A DNA stretch of 33,709 nucleotides, from assembly GCA_020848695.1 (NCBI GenBank), contig JADLHT010000060.1, positions 1 to 33,709 of the forward strand, written 5' to 3'. A program made the translations under genes and the position numbers. The DNA comes from Saprospiraceae bacterium. GTDB taxonomy: Bacteria; Bacteroidota; Bacteroidia; Chitinophagales; Saprospiraceae. Positions 1 to 11,115 of the stretch are shown here, piece by piece (the stretch's first letter is position 1; each line of letters begins with the position of its first letter). The notes below the pieces were generated by a model. That model had not been told where the DNA came from, did not search any database, and saw only the letters and a list, made by a program, of their open reading frames with translations.

Positions 1-3000
1 CAACTTCAACTGAATAATGTATCTCATTGGAACAATTATCTATTAACCAGGCCGGTGGAACTTCCCATCTTCCGTTACATGAATATGACTCCATGTTGAT
101 TCTTGCAGAATCCGGATAGAGTACCTGCGGTCCTTCTGAGTCTCCTACTTTTATAGTTTGGTTATGACCTCCGATAACTCCGGTACACCAGTCCATCACT
201 GTCCATTTACGCAATAATTTGTAACATCCAACTGGACCCGCATCACAACCTGCAGGAGTAACTAAACTAAATACGATATCTTCGTAGGTAACTGCGAAGT
301 TAAAGCACTCAACTCCACCTGGTCTTCCAGTACCAATCCACATGATATGTGTATTAGGACCCCAGCAAAGTGGGTTCTGTGGTGACCACTGTCTGTGTTG
401 AGGATAATATACAGGATCAGGTGATGGATGACGATAGTTAGGATCAGTCACATCATCGATGCAATTCCAACCAAGTACTCTTGGTAATCTTCTGTTCGGA
501 TAGATATTAGGTTGATTAGGATTAGCCAACCAATATGCAGAATCCAATATATAACCATCAGCACACTCAGGGAAATCTGACATGTGTGGTGATACGTCTT
601 TATTTCTGTCAATCTTTTCGTTGCAATTCAACATTGGAGCATCCAGATTGTCAAAGTTTCTAGGAACTGTAACATCAAATAAATCTCCGATTCCGACAGT
701 TATAAGTTGACTACAAGTGGCTCTGTTACCAGAAGCATCAATAGCAGTCCAGGTTCTAACTATTCTCCATGAATAACCTAGTGCACAGCTTCCTTTATTT
801 GCATCATCTCTGTATGACAAACTAACACCACCACAATTCTCTACCACTTGTGGTATTCCGGTTACTGCAGGTGAAATACCAGCTGCACAGGATACTGTTA
901 TGTTTGCAGGACAGGTTAGTCTTGGAGCCAACTTGTCTTCTATCGTTGCGTGAGACCAGCAGCTGTTTCCGGTTGCTGTATCAATCACTGTAATTCTAAA
1001 GTCACGTCCAATATCATTGCCATTCAATTGAACTCCGGCAAGATTTGGATTTCTGTCAATTAATCCTCCGCTTCCTATTGTAGTCCATAATCTGGCCTGG
1101 ATTCTATAAGCATCGTAACACTTATAAGGACCTCCGGACAAGAACATATCAGGATGTAAGGTAATCTGACAGCTTTCATCAAGGCTTAACTGTACATTGT
1201 CATGACAAGCCAAGGCTGTAATCGGATTAGGATATGCATTAACACATACGTTGAATTCACAAGTAGCAACGTTGCCTTGAGCATCTGTAGCTCTGTAACA
1301 CAATCTTGTGCAACCAATCGGGAAGAAACATCCCGGAGCGTAAGGCTGACCGCAATATTGTTCAGGTATGATCATATTACCTCCAGTAGCTGTGAATATA
1401 TCACCTGAGAAACCCCATGATGCACAATGGAATTGACCTCCTATCTGTGCATTGCTATTGTGTGTAATATATATACCATTAGAACCAGTAGGGTTAATAG
1501 CTAAATCAGCATTTCCGGTCTGAGCTAAACAGGTATTGAAATCACCTATCCAAATTGATCCATTAGATCCAGGAGCACCAGCAAGGAAACATCCTCTGAT
1601 CTCACCTGGAGCAAGTACCAATGCAGGAGCGATTGCTGTATCATTCATAGTTCTACCGCAGACAACTCTTGAAGTTACCTGTGCAGAACGTAGATCAAAG
1701 GTATCATTGTTGGTTGCATTTGCACCGAACAATACCCATTGACGAGCGCTGATTCTGTCATCACCCAATCGAATACCGGCAGGAACTGCCTTGTGAGTAG
1801 CTGAAGTAGCTTTCAATGTCCATTGAGACAATGGCCATGAAGTTCCTGAAATACAGCCACCGTTTCCGGCTACCGTACCAACAGCTCCCGGTCTCCAACC
1901 TGTATTGGCAGCAGTTTTTGTCCAGAATTGGTAAGGTGCATCAGGAACGGAAGTTGGTGGTTGAGAATGGCAGAACCAAGATCTTAAACCAACCACACCA
2001 ATTGTAGAAGTTCCTATATTTCTTAAATCGAACATCAAACCTGAGGTAACACCTTCTACTGAAGCAAAACGACCCGTAGATGGACATCCCCTAATCAGAT
2101 TTGCACCAGCGCCAAAAGTACTGTTGGCTGGACAGTTATCCATTGCCATGAATTGTGGAGCATCCCAAGATACCTCACATTCACCAGGACCTGCATTCAG
2201 ACTTACCAAGTTGCCTTTAGGACAAGCCGGTAAGAATGTAGGTGGTTCAAGGTCAGCCACCTGAATAGGTAATACTGCTCTGACCAACTGACAGTTCGCT
2301 GTAACACTTCTGAATACTCTGTAATAACGTCCGGCAGAAGCTGTAAACGTATCCAGAGGACCAATCTGCATACTATCCTGACAGGCAACATATCCACCAT
2401 AGGTTCTCAACTGGAATCTTGGTTTACCTTCACCAAAGGTAGTAGCACCCCAATTGGAAACCGGTCTTACAAAGTTATTACCAACTGTGTAAGCTGCAGG
2501 AGGAACCGGTAAGGTATAAGATACGTTACCATTTCCCAAAATAATTGATGGTGCTAAAGTAGTCCAAGGTCCTCCGTTGCTAGGACCTATTTGCAAAGTA
2601 TATGCTGCAGCACCAAATGTAGCGGCACAATTGTTAGTAACAAATAATGCGGCCGGAGTACCTACGTGCAAATTAGCACATACTCCCGGAGGTGGTGTCG
2701 CCGGTGGAGGAGTAACAAAGGTTGCAGGACCTACGACAGTAGTAGTTGTTACACTCTGACAGCCGAAAGTTGTATTACAACCCCAACCACCAAAAGTACA
2801 TCCTACTTCTGATGCATCCACTGCAACTCCCTGTCTGTTCTCCTGAAGAGAAGCACAACCGGGTACATTTAATGGTGGCTTAGGAACTGTGATTAAAGCA
2901 GCACAGCTACCCGGAGCCAATCCGATGGTAACAACCGGAAGGGTGTCATTGGTATTAACACCTCCTATAACAGTCTCACCTACAAAGAAACAAGTTCCTG

Positions 3001-3106
3001 ATTGTGGTAAGGTCTGGGCAGTTACCCTTTGATTCCAAGCCAAACAGCAGACTAATAGTATGCTCAGTTTGACCTGTAAAATTTTCGTTAATAAATTTTG
3101 TTTCAT
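1..3106 (-). CDS. Giant secreted HYR-like surface protein, C-terminus cut off by window edge
   Basis: I translated this frame by hand from the ATG at 3106-3104; it stays open for about 1,035 codons to base 1, so the C-terminus lies outside. The protein begins with a signal peptide of about 30 residues (charged start, hydrophobic core, likely cut near VTA-QT). A Pro/Thr-rich linker (VTPPPATPPPG) follows, then Cys-rich beta-type segments. Residues about 605-670 contain the pattern LDESCQITL...GGPYKCYDAY, and about 722-806 form a hyalin-repeat-like unit (TCPANITVSC ... VRTWTAIDASGNRATC). Proteins of this style in Saprospiraceae are usually very large T9SS cargo with a C-terminal sorting domain; that domain cannot be seen here. 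The start is 46 bases after the stop of the small exported protein upstream, so the two are probably co-transcribed. Function is unknown; adhesion or surface-layer roles are inference. Confidence 0.85.
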   Translation of the reverse strand, partial: MKQNLLTKILQVKLSILLVCCLAWNQRVTAQTLPQSGTCFFVGETVIGGVNTNDTLPVVTIGLAPGSCAALITVPKPPLNVPGCASLQENRQGVAVDASEVGCTFGGWGCNTTFGCQSVTTTTVVGPATFVTPPPATPPPGVCANLHVGTPAALFVTNNCAATFGAAAYTLQIGPSNGGPWTTLAPSIILGNGNVSYTLPVPPAAYTVGNNFVRPVSNWGATTFGEGKPRFQLRTYGGYVACQDSMQIGPLDTFTASAGRYYRVFRSVTANCQLVRAVLPIQVADLEPPTFLPACPKGNLVSLNAGPGECEVSWDAPQFMAMDNCPANSTFGAGANLIRGCPSTGRFASVEGVTSGLMFDLRNIGTSTIGVVGLRSWFCHSQPPTSVPDAPYQFWTKTAANTGWRPGAVGTVAGNGGCISGTSWPLSQWTLKATSATHKAVPAGIRLGDDRISARQWVLFGANATNNDTFDLRSAQVTSRVVCGRTMNDTAIAPALVLAPGEIRGCFLAGAPGSNGSIWIGDFNTCLAQTGNADLAINPTGSNGIYITHNSNAQIGGQFHCASWGFSGDIFTATGGNMIIPEQYCGQPYAPGCFFPIGCTRLCYRATDAQGNVATCEFNVCVNAYPNPITALACHDNVQLSLDESCQITLHPDMFLSGGPYKCYDAYRIQARLWTTIGSGGLIDRNPNLAGVQLNGNDIGRDFRITVIDTATGNSCWSHATIEDKLAPRLTCPANITVSCAAGISPAVTGIPQVVENCGGVSLSYRDDANKGSCALGYSWRIVRTWTAIDASGNRATCSQLITVGIGDLFDVTVPRNFDNLDAPMLNCNEKIDRNKDVSPHMSDFPECADGYILDSAYWLANPNQPNIYPNRRLPRVLGWNCIDDVTDPNYRHPSPDPVYYPQHRQWSPQNPLCWGPNTHIMWIGTGRPGGVECFNFAVTYEDIVFSLVTPAGCDAGPVGCYKLLRKWTVMDWCTGVIGGHNQTIKVGDSEGPQVLYPDSARINMESYSCNGRWEVPPAWLIDNCSNEIHYSVEV

Positions 3107-3152
3107 GAGATAATGAGTTTTCAATTTTTTATAAATGGCTTGTGGAAATTAT

Positions 3153-3599
3153 TTACTGTTTTACTCTTAATAGTATTTCTGTGAAGTACGGATTGTACTG
3201 CTGATTATCGAAACCCTCATTATTAATAATCTGCGGAAGTACGCTAAGATTATGCATGTTTGAGATTGGATAAATAGCTTTTAGAATTTCATACTCATTC
3301 ATCCAGGGCATATCTATGATGTAACCCTTGATTAAATTGTAAGATTCCATTAAGGCAAAAATTCGCTTAACACAAGGAGCGGTAGGATCCTGAATAGTAC
3401 AGGATTTTTGTCTTTCCTCAGACAAGCTGGCAATTTGCTCATCGGCGACTTGGGCGATTTCATTCTTTGTTTTGAGAATAGGTAATCCGAAGCGAGCCTG
3501 AGCAGAAACTTCTGAACTCAGACTTACACAGAACACCATTATCAAACCAACGAACACCCCAAACAGATTCGGTAGAGATTTAAAATTCGTCATTTTCAT
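3153..3599 (-). CDS. Small exported protein of unknown function
   Basis: This 148-residue protein has a clear signal peptide (hydrophobic stretch about 13-28, likely cut after VSA-QA at 33-34). The mature part is about 115 residues, mostly helical in appearance, with just two cysteines (C67 and C76) that could form one disulfide across a nine-residue loop. There is no lipobox and no sorting domain. I do not recognise a family. The gene lies directly upstream of, and on the same strand as, the giant HYR-like protein, so it may be a partner or leader gene of that cargo, but nothing in the sequence proves it. A second ATG two codons downstream is an alternative start. Confidence 0.75.
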   Translation of the reverse strand: MKMTNFKSLPNLFGVFVGLIMVFCVSLSSEVSAQARFGLPILKTKNEIAQVADEQIASLSEERQKSCTIQDPTAPCVKRIFALMESYNLIKGYIIDMPWMNEYEILKAIYPISNMHNLSVLPQIINNEGFDNQQYNPYFTEILLRVKQ

Positions 3600-4013
3600 G
3601 AGATTTAGTTTGGTTAATAAATATGTTTTAAAAATTAATAATTACAAATATTAAATCAGTCAATAGACCCTTAGACCTATTACTTCGTGCTATACTTCAT
3701 TCAGTATGACACTCTTATCTTCAATACAAACTAAATTCTAAGTATCAGAAATACTTTGTTTTCAGTTCACACTGGATTTTCAATAAAATTAGACTGGATA
3801 ATCAGAGAGGTTGCTTCGCCTGCCGAGAGAATCGAGTCTGAGCTTGGTTTATAACTAACAAATGTACACTATGTACACATGCATTAAGTTGCAAAGATAT
3901 TGACATACACCTGTCTTAATATACCTACATTTAATAATTTTTTATATATAAAAAATGTAACATATATAATATACTTTAAAATCAATTAATCAGTTCTTTT
4001 CGTTAAATAAAAC
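3600..4013. other. Intergenic region with possible minus-strand promoter element
   Basis: This 414-base gap lies between the small exported protein and the FG-GAP lipoprotein. At 3859-3866 the minus strand reads TACATTTG, an exact match to the Bacteroidota -7 element TAnnTTTG, but the nearest TTTG upstream is 25 bases away, which is too far for a confident -33 box, and the leader would be about 250 bases. Just beside it is a short tandem repeat (ATGTACACT then ATGTACACA, 3862-3879). At 3938-3955 there is an 18-base perfect palindrome made only of A and T, about 60 bases past the stop of the FG-GAP gene; it lacks a GC stem, so I do not call it a terminator. I see no gene here. Confidence 0.4.
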
Positions 4014-7000
4014 TTAATTTGAGCTTTTAATAGAAATCAGCTGGATAGCCGAATTGTTATTTGCAACAAGTATCATTGGACTTCCAACATAAGTATTTTC
4101 AATCAAAGCGATGTTCTTAACATCCCTGTCTATATAAAGACCCGATTGATAGGACTCAACGACATTAAAAGTACCGTCCTTCAACCCTTTTAAATATAGT
4201 CCAACCCCGGAATCACAGTTTCCGGTTTCAACTTCTGATACATCTAAATTACCTCCTAATACAAGGTCTTTGATACCGTCTTTATCAAAATCAAAATAAA
4301 CTATACCATTAACAGGAGAGGTCTGCGCCCGATTAGGCAAATATTTAATCTCAAAACCTGACCCCGTATTAATTAGGATAACACTTGAAAACATCTTGGC
4401 TTCATAATGCAAAGCATCCACCAGGAGTTCGCCATAAACTTCCTGCAAGGTTGATTTGCCATAAGAATCATAATTTTTAAATTTTTCCAAAATCATAGGC
4501 ATTTGTTCACTGCTACATTGACGTCCTCTTACCGGGAAGAGTTTTCCGTTCCTTTTATATTGCCCTAATACAATATCAGACTTCCCGTTACGGTCAAAAT
4601 CACCTGCGTAAACCTGGAATGGTTTCTTCTCATTGGTCTTATATTTATAATTGAGTCCCAGATTGCCTACTATGAAATCCTGATCGCCATCCTGATCAAT
4701 GTCTGCGGCAACTATTCTGTTCCACCAGCCATTGGTTCCTATTAATCCCCATTCATTGGTTGATGGAATCAATTTGCCATTGTGGTTTACAAAGGGAGTA
4801 ATTTCCATCCACTCACCCACAACCATTAAGTCAATTTTTTTATCACCATTTATATCTACCCATTCTGCATCCGTAACCATTCCCGCTTCTGACAAGCCTT
4901 GGGCCCAATCGGAACTGACATCCTTAAATACCCCATTGTTATTTTCCAAAAGATATGAACGACCCGGGAATGGATATTTTCCTGGACTTAACCGACCACC
5001 AACGAACAGGTCCAGATCACCATCAGAATCAAAATCAGTTGCTTTAACACAAGATCCCGATCCTGAAATTTGCGGCAATGCATTTGTTTTTGAAAAAACA
5101 CCGGAACCATTGTTTTCATAGAGTCGGTCCTGATACAATTTTGGGTCATCCCATTCATTTCCACCGCTCACTACATACAAGTCCTTGTCACCATCACCAT
5201 CCTTATCGAAAAAAAGTGCTCCTAAGTCTTCGTACTTCTTATCCTCATCAAATACCTTATTTTCAGATGGACTAAAGAATCCTGAAGAATTTTGAGTGTA
5301 TAATACACCGCTTTGATCTGCTGCTCCGCCAATATAAAAATCATCAGCACCGTCTGCATCAACATCAGCTACAGCAACACAGGGTCCAAACTGGGACATT
5401 TTATGAGGAAGCAATATTTGTCGTTTGTGATAATCATCAAAAACATTTTCCTTATGTACAAATGCAGGTGTTATAAATTCATTGCTCTCAGAAAAAATCT
5501 GTTCATCTTTTTTACTTTTTGAATTGGATTCTTGCTTTGCATCAGAGTATTTCAATGTAAGCAATTGATCTACCCCAAGCTTTTCCAATTTTTGAACTTT
5601 TCCATCTGACCAGATTATTTTCAAAGTATTAATTTGCGATTGTCCATTTAATCCAAAGTATAGATAATCATCCACAACAGATTGATATCCTCTGGTTGTA
5701 ATCAGTTCATTAACTTGTAATCCATTATTCGTTTCAATTTCAACTTTTGAATTAAGTTTAAATGCATACTTGGGCGACTCTAATTTAATTTTTACAAAAT
5801 GGTTTTCTGATCTTTGAATTGCGTTATTCTTATAAACCAAAGCCGGCTCATCAATATTATTGACAACCAAATCCAAATCACCATCACCATCTAAGTCACC
5901 GTAAGCAGCACCCGATGAAAATCCGCTATAGTTCAATCCTGATTCTGCCGACTTATCTGCAAAGGTTAAATCACCTTTACTTTCATAATAATAGTTCGGA
6001 ATTTTTGTTGAACCCATAAGTTCATTCTGTTGTCTTAAAAATCTTCTAACCGTAGTTTCAGATTCTCCTTTTTGGTTCATTTCATGTGCTTCCTCCAGAG
6101 TATGTCTGAACTTATCTTTATTTAAAAAATCTCTGTAGTATCCGTTTGAAATAAAAATATCTTTATTACCATCAAGATTAAAATCATTCATTAATACGCT
6201 CCAACTCCAATCGGAATTGTGTATTCCGCTCATTTGACCAATTTCGATAAATTTTTCATGACCTACATTTAACTGGAGCATATTTCTCATATATGCATAA
6301 TGATATCCTGCATCTACATAATTCCAAAAGCGTTCAATATTCATGGAGGCCATATTAACTTTCTCGCGATAGTTATCTTCAGACAACATATCCAATACCA
6401 TAATGTCCAATAATCCGTCGTTGTTGATATCTGCCGCATCGCAACCCATACTACTTAAAGAAGTATGTTTGAATGCTGAGTTTACAATATTTTTAAAAGT
6501 TCCATTTCCCAGATTTTTTAAAAAATAATCCGGTTGTTCATGGTCAACTGAAATATAAATATCGGGATATCCGTCACCTGTGATATCAGAGGTTACAATA
6601 CCCAGTGTCCATCCATAGGTCAATAATCCGGATTCTTTGGTTACATCTGTGAATGTTCCGTTTCCATTATTTCTGTATAAATGATTGGAAGTCTCCATAG
6701 GCGGATTTAACCATCTTCTGTAATGAAATTTCTCTTGAATTAATCTATCAGGAGGATGATTACCTACAATCAGGTCTAAATCTCCATCACGTTCCATATC
6801 GAAAAAGCTGGCAGTAATACTTAGACCATTATCATTAATCTTCATTTCGCTACCCTTCTCTGAGAAAGTATTATTCTTATTATTGATAAACATCAGATTT
6901 TCACGATCTTCCATGTTAACTGTTAAGAATGATCTGCAAACATAAAAATCCAAATAGCCGTCATCATTGATATCTGCAACTGCCACTCCTGTTGACCAAC

Positions 7001-7376
7001 CTTGAAATTTGCCAATACCGGAACTTTCGGTTATATCTTCAAATTTAAAATTTCCTTTATTCAAATACAATCTATTCTGGACAATATTACCTGTCAGTAA
7101 AATATCGGATAAGCCATCATTGTTGATATCAAAAACCGCAACACCACCTCCATTGAAAACATTGATATACTCAAATGGATTTGGAAGATTCTTAGGATCT
7201 AAATTATTGGCAAAGGTAACGCCACTTGTTGTAGAAGGTATCAATTCAAAAGACGGAAGATTTGGATCTACCTTAGTTCTCTTTAAAGCAGAATCGCCGC
7301 ATGAGATGACAATAAATATCAGCAAAATGCTAATAAAAATATTTTGGCTTTGCTTCATGATTTTTTCACTTTTCAT
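4014..7376 (-). CDS. FG-GAP/VCBS repeat lipoprotein with ASPIC/UnbV domain (copy B)
   Basis: This 1,120-residue protein starts with a lipoprotein signal ending in VISC (Cys26); the second ATG at codon 7 would shorten the n-region without losing it. The body carries about 14 calcium-loop motifs of the FG-GAP/VCBS type (for example [27 protein letters not shown]), split into an N-terminal and a C-terminal propeller-like half. Between them, at about residues 523-605, lies an ASPIC/UnbV-like domain (FVKIKLESP ... TTRGYQS ... YFGLNG ... IIWSDGK). A helical insert occurs at about 410-460 and a GRQCSSEQ motif near 950. The protein is probably anchored to the outer membrane and may bind calcium. It is paralogous along its whole length to the next gene upstream (7641-11039), 264 bases away. 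Similar long ASPIC proteins often sit beside SusC/SusD transporters in Bacteroidota, but none is visible here. Biochemical function is unknown. Confidence 0.9.
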   Translation of the reverse strand: MKSEKIMKQSQNIFISILLIFIVISCGDSALKRTKVDPNLPSFELIPSTTSGVTFANNLDPKNLPNPFEYINVFNGGGVAVFDINNDGLSDILLTGNIVQNRLYLNKGNFKFEDITESSGIGKFQGWSTGVAVADINDDGYLDFYVCRSFLTVNMEDRENLMFINNKNNTFSEKGSEMKINDNGLSITASFFDMERDGDLDLIVGNHPPDRLIQEKFHYRRWLNPPMETSNHLYRNNGNGTFTDVTKESGLLTYGWTLGIVTSDITGDGYPDIYISVDHEQPDYFLKNLGNGTFKNIVNSAFKHTSLSSMGCDAADINNDGLLDIMVLDMLSEDNYREKVNMASMNIERFWNYVDAGYHYAYMRNMLQLNVGHEKFIEIGQMSGIHNSDWSWSVLMNDFNLDGNKDIFISNGYYRDFLNKDKFRHTLEEAHEMNQKGESETTVRRFLRQQNELMGSTKIPNYYYESKGDLTFADKSAESGLNYSGFSSGAAYGDLDGDGDLDLVVNNIDEPALVYKNNAIQRSENHFVKIKLESPKYAFKLNSKVEIETNNGLQVNELITTRGYQSVVDDYLYFGLNGQSQINTLKIIWSDGKVQKLEKLGVDQLLTLKYSDAKQESNSKSKKDEQIFSESNEFITPAFVHKENVFDDYHKRQILLPHKMSQFGPCVAVADVDADGADDFYIGGAADQSGVLYTQNSSGFFSPSENKVFDEDKKYEDLGALFFDKDGDGDKDLYVVSGGNEWDDPKLYQDRLYENNGSGVFSKTNALPQISGSGSCVKATDFDSDGDLDLFVGGRLSPGKYPFPGRSYLLENNNGVFKDVSSDWAQGLSEAGMVTDAEWVDINGDKKIDLMVVGEWMEITPFVNHNGKLIPSTNEWGLIGTNGWWNRIVAADIDQDGDQDFIVGNLGLNYKYKTNEKKPFQVYAGDFDRNGKSDIVLGQYKRNGKLFPVRGRQCSSEQMPMILEKFKNYDSYGKSTLQEVYGELLVDALHYEAKMFSSVILINTGSGFEIKYLPNRAQTSPVNGIVYFDFDKDGIKDLVLGGNLDVSEVETGNCDSGVGLYLKGLKDGTFNVVESYQSGLYIDRDVKNIALIENTYVGSPMILVANNNSAIQLISIKSSN

Positions 7377-7640
7377 ATAATACTATAATTATTATTTATT
7401 CAATTCATTCATATATTTTGACACTTCTAATGAAACACAAATAAAAATGAATTATTCAATTCAAAATTTATCAATACTTCCTATTCTTAAATCTATCTAC
7501 TGCATTTTCTAATATTCTAATTAGATTAGATTTAAATAAGGAAAAAATACTTTGAATCTACCTACTACTAACTCTTTTATTAAAGCTAAAATCCCTCCAG
7601 ATCATTTAAAAAATTTGAATCTAATTTTTAAATATTTGAT

Positions 7641-10600
7641 CTAGTTTATATTTTGAAAATAATATAAGGCATTATTGTTGACACCAACCAGTAAGCTATA
7701 TTTACCTTCAACTTTAATGGCTTTTATATCCTTCACATTGTACGGAACAAAAAATCCTGATTGAGCAGGACCAATGGGATATTGCATTATACTTTCCTTA
7801 GTTCCTTTCAGAAATAATCCTACTGATGCATCCGCTCTTGTAGTTTCAATTTCAGCATTAAAATTATTTCCTGCATATACAAGATCATCAAATCCATCTC
7901 CATCAAAATCTTCAGATACAATTCCTTGTATAGTTGAAAATTGTGCAATTTTCAACATTGGCTCTACTTTAAACTTACCATTCTCATTCTTAAACACTAC
8001 ACTTTCAAATAATTTGGCACCATAATGGATTCCGGATTTCAAGCCTTCTCCATAAATATCACTCAAATTCGCATCCGCAAATGAATTGTAATTAGGAAAC
8101 TTTGTTGCAATACCCGGTACTTGTTCCGATGAACATTGTCTTCCTCTTATTGGAACCAGGTTTGAACCATTAAATTTTGCCAAAACAATATCATAGGTTC
8201 CGTTTGCATCATAATCATTACAGTAAACCATAAAAGGTTTTTCAGGAGAAGCATGAAACTTATAATTTTCACCTAAGTTTCCTCCCACAATATCCAGATC
8301 ATTGTCGTGATCAATATCTACAGAATATATCCTATTCCACCAACCTTCTGTGTTTGTAAATCCATATTTTTCTTCACTTACCTTTTGAAGTCTTCCTTTA
8401 TCATTTTCGAAAACGGTTATCGGCATCCATTCTCCGGCAAGTATCAAATCAGTTTGTTGATCATTATTTACATCCTGAGTAATCATTGAGGTTACCATTC
8501 CTATGTTTCGCAACTCAGATGCTTTTTCATCTGTCACATCTTTAAAAGTTCCGTTTCCTTGATTTTCCAGATAATAAGACTTTGGTGGATAAGGATATTT
8601 ATTAGGGATTGTTCTACCAGCTCTAACTAAATCCAAGTCTTTATCACCGTCAAAATCAAATGCAATTACTGAACTTCCACTGGATCTTATTTTAGGTAAA
8701 CTTTTTAAATCTTTGGTAAAATTTCCTTTACCATCATTTATATACAATCGATCTTGATAAATAGGCATCTCTTCATCAAATTCCGAACCTCCTGATACAA
8801 CATATAAATCATTATCCCCATCACCATCTGCATCAAAAATCAGCGAACCCATATCTTCATACTCCTTATCTTTTTCGAATAGGGGAACTTTCTTTGCAAT
8901 AAATTTTCCTGAATCAGATTGAATATAAAGTTGTCCAGCTGTGTAATGAGCTGCCCCCACATAAAAATCTTCTTTTGTATCACCGTTAATGTCACCCACA
9001 GATATAAATGGTCCGAGTCTGCTCATCGATGAGGGCAATAATCGTTGTTGTTTGTAATCATTAAAGTTGTTTTCTGTGTGATAATATGGAGGACTTATCT
9101 TATTCAAGGTATTCTCTGCAAAAATATTTTTCTTATTTCTTGCCTGAGGATATCTTTTTACTCCTTTGCTGTAATCAATCGTTAGCGTTTGATTAGGTGT
9201 TATATCGGTAACTTCAACGCTCGTAAAATCCGGCCAAACTACCGTAATTTTATTTATTTTATCTGTCTTTCCCAAACCAAAATGAGCAATCGGTTCGCTG
9301 GCGGATAAATATCCTCTTGATGTTTTAATTTGAACATACTGCATTTGATTGCCATAATAGATATTAACCTTAGCTCCTTCACCTAATAAATTACCTGGCG
9401 CTCCTGAACATTTTATTCTAATATAATTCTCATTGGAGTTGATTTGATTTTCATAAATAAAGGCAGGATCGTCAATATTATTAACAACCATATCCAGATC
9501 TCCATCATTATCCAAATCTCCGATTGCAGCTCCATTAGAAAAACTATTTTCTTTAATTCCCCATGAAGTCATCATTTTTTTAAAGCTTAAATCACCCTGA
9601 TTTCTAAATATGTAATTTATCAACTTCACGGAAGGAAGAATTCCAAGAATCTGTTCAACACTGTCAATTACATTATTGTGCTTCTCTAGATACTGTCTCA
9701 TCTCTTCATTGGTATCCTTATCATAGACATCTCTGCGATATCCATTGGTTACAAACAAATCCTTAAGTCCATCGTTATCGAAGTCGCTGAACAAAGCTGC
9801 CCATGACCAGTCTGTTTTATCAATGCCCGCCATCTGTGATATATCGCTGAAAAAACCATTCCCATTATTGAACTGTAAAATATTGTGCATATACTGAGAA
9901 TGAAATCCCATACGTTCAATCTTATCAAAGAAACCCGGTTGCATGTTAGGCATTGTAGTTTTGGATCTTTTATAATCCTCTGGTCTCATTTCAACAGCAA
10001 TAATTTCATCATTACCGTCATTGTTGATATCGCCAAAGTCAACACCCATACTGTAATAAGGGACATGGTTGGTTAAGGCTTTAACCATCTCTTTGAATGT
10101 TCCATTAGCTTGATTGATGTATAAATAATCATTCTCTATGAAATCATTTGATATATAAATATCCTGGAATCCGTCTCCATTAACGTCACCTGCGACAGAG
10201 CATAATCCATATCCATAGGACGGATATAGACCAACTTCAACACTTTTATCCGTAAATGTATTATTTCCATTGTTTAAATAAAACTTATTGCTCACCAATG
10301 GATTGTACTCTTTATTTTTAACAAATTTTTCCTTCTCTTTTGCAATTTCATCTTCCTGAATTCCCCAGTGATCAGGTCTGTTGGATATAAACAAATCGAG
10401 GTCTCCGTCGAAATCAAAATCAAAGAAACTGGCAGATATAGAATAACCGGGGTCATCGATTCCATAGGCTTTGGCTTCTTCTTTGAAAGTTAGATTTTTT
10501 TGATTTATGTAAAGTAGATTTGAATTTTTTACTGAATCATTCTGATATCCTCCTCGGGTAACATATACGTCTAGATAACCATCGTTATTGATATCAACCA

Positions 10601-11039
10601 GACTGACTCCATTACGCCATCCATTAGTATTGACAATACCGGCAGATTCTGATATATCTTCAAACTTCAGATTACCTTTATTTATATATAGTTTATCGGC
10701 AACCTGATTACCAACAAAATAAAGATCCTGCAATCCATCATTGTTAAAATCTCCTATTCCAACTCCGGCCCCATTATAAATATAATTAAAAGTATAAATA
10801 TGCTCTGATGGAGTTTCAACTATTGTATTATTAAAGCTTACTCCTGTCTCCTCTGGATTCTTAAGCTTGAATAATTCCTCCGAAAATCCGGTGTTAGAGG
10901 CATCTTTCTTACATGAAAAGAAAAATAATAACAAAATACAAATGAGTGTATTCTGACAAAGTAATCCTTGAAATCTTATACATTTAATAATTTCCGGAGT
11001 AAACCGATTGAAAATCTTTATATTCTCTTTAGCAATCAT
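7641..11039 (-). CDS. FG-GAP/VCBS repeat lipoprotein with ASPIC/UnbV domain (copy A)
   Basis: This 1,132-residue protein has an unusually long n-region before the lipobox FFSC (Cys43), followed by KKDAS; there is no later Met before the lipobox, so the ATG at 11039 is kept. About 14 calcium-loop motifs are visible (DFNNDGLQD, DINNDGYLD, DFDFDGDLD, DADGDGDND, DFDGDGFDD and others). An ASPIC/UnbV-like domain spans about 536-625 (YIRIKCSGA ... TSRGYLSASEP ... HFGLGK ... VVWPDF). It has the same domain order as copy B, including the helical insert at about 430-480 after GYRRD and the GRQCSSEQ motif near 965, so the pair arose by tandem duplication and then diverged widely at the DNA level. The start is 76 bases after the stop of the 250-residue lipoprotein, so the three genes probably form one operon. 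Likely an outer-membrane lipoprotein; role unknown. Confidence 0.9.
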   Translation of the reverse strand: MIAKENIKIFNRFTPEIIKCIRFQGLLCQNTLICILLLFFFSCKKDASNTGFSEELFKLKNPEETGVSFNNTIVETPSEHIYTFNYIYNGAGVGIGDFNNDGLQDLYFVGNQVADKLYINKGNLKFEDISESAGIVNTNGWRNGVSLVDINNDGYLDVYVTRGGYQNDSVKNSNLLYINQKNLTFKEEAKAYGIDDPGYSISASFFDFDFDGDLDLFISNRPDHWGIQEDEIAKEKEKFVKNKEYNPLVSNKFYLNNGNNTFTDKSVEVGLYPSYGYGLCSVAGDVNGDGFQDIYISNDFIENDYLYINQANGTFKEMVKALTNHVPYYSMGVDFGDINNDGNDEIIAVEMRPEDYKRSKTTMPNMQPGFFDKIERMGFHSQYMHNILQFNNGNGFFSDISQMAGIDKTDWSWAALFSDFDNDGLKDLFVTNGYRRDVYDKDTNEEMRQYLEKHNNVIDSVEQILGILPSVKLINYIFRNQGDLSFKKMMTSWGIKENSFSNGAAIGDLDNDGDLDMVVNNIDDPAFIYENQINSNENYIRIKCSGAPGNLLGEGAKVNIYYGNQMQYVQIKTSRGYLSASEPIAHFGLGKTDKINKITVVWPDFTSVEVTDITPNQTLTIDYSKGVKRYPQARNKKNIFAENTLNKISPPYYHTENNFNDYKQQRLLPSSMSRLGPFISVGDINGDTKEDFYVGAAHYTAGQLYIQSDSGKFIAKKVPLFEKDKEYEDMGSLIFDADGDGDNDLYVVSGGSEFDEEMPIYQDRLYINDGKGNFTKDLKSLPKIRSSGSSVIAFDFDGDKDLDLVRAGRTIPNKYPYPPKSYYLENQGNGTFKDVTDEKASELRNIGMVTSMITQDVNNDQQTDLILAGEWMPITVFENDKGRLQKVSEEKYGFTNTEGWWNRIYSVDIDHDNDLDIVGGNLGENYKFHASPEKPFMVYCNDYDANGTYDIVLAKFNGSNLVPIRGRQCSSEQVPGIATKFPNYNSFADANLSDIYGEGLKSGIHYGAKLFESVVFKNENGKFKVEPMLKIAQFSTIQGIVSEDFDGDGFDDLVYAGNNFNAEIETTRADASVGLFLKGTKESIMQYPIGPAQSGFFVPYNVKDIKAIKVEGKYSLLVGVNNNALYYFQNIN

Positions 11040-11115
11040 ATTATCAATTAATTATTATTCATTTCTTATTTTAAAGAAGCAAGTTAAATTGTATTCAAAC
11101 TGATTAAAATAAATT

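Noticed and set aside
3938-3955. 18-base A/T palindrome as terminator of the FG-GAP gene
   Set aside because: It contains no G or C, would form only a weak stem, and such palindromes are expected by chance in very AT-rich gaps.
4699-5121. 140-codon plus-strand frame inside the FG-GAP gene
   Set aside because: It is antisense to a clear coding sequence, and its protein is low-complexity Ser/Pro-rich, as expected from the complement of repeated D-G-D codons.
7009-7380. 123-codon plus-strand frame over the start of the FG-GAP gene
   Set aside because: It is the complement of the lipoprotein signal and first repeats; there is no promoter element or family match.
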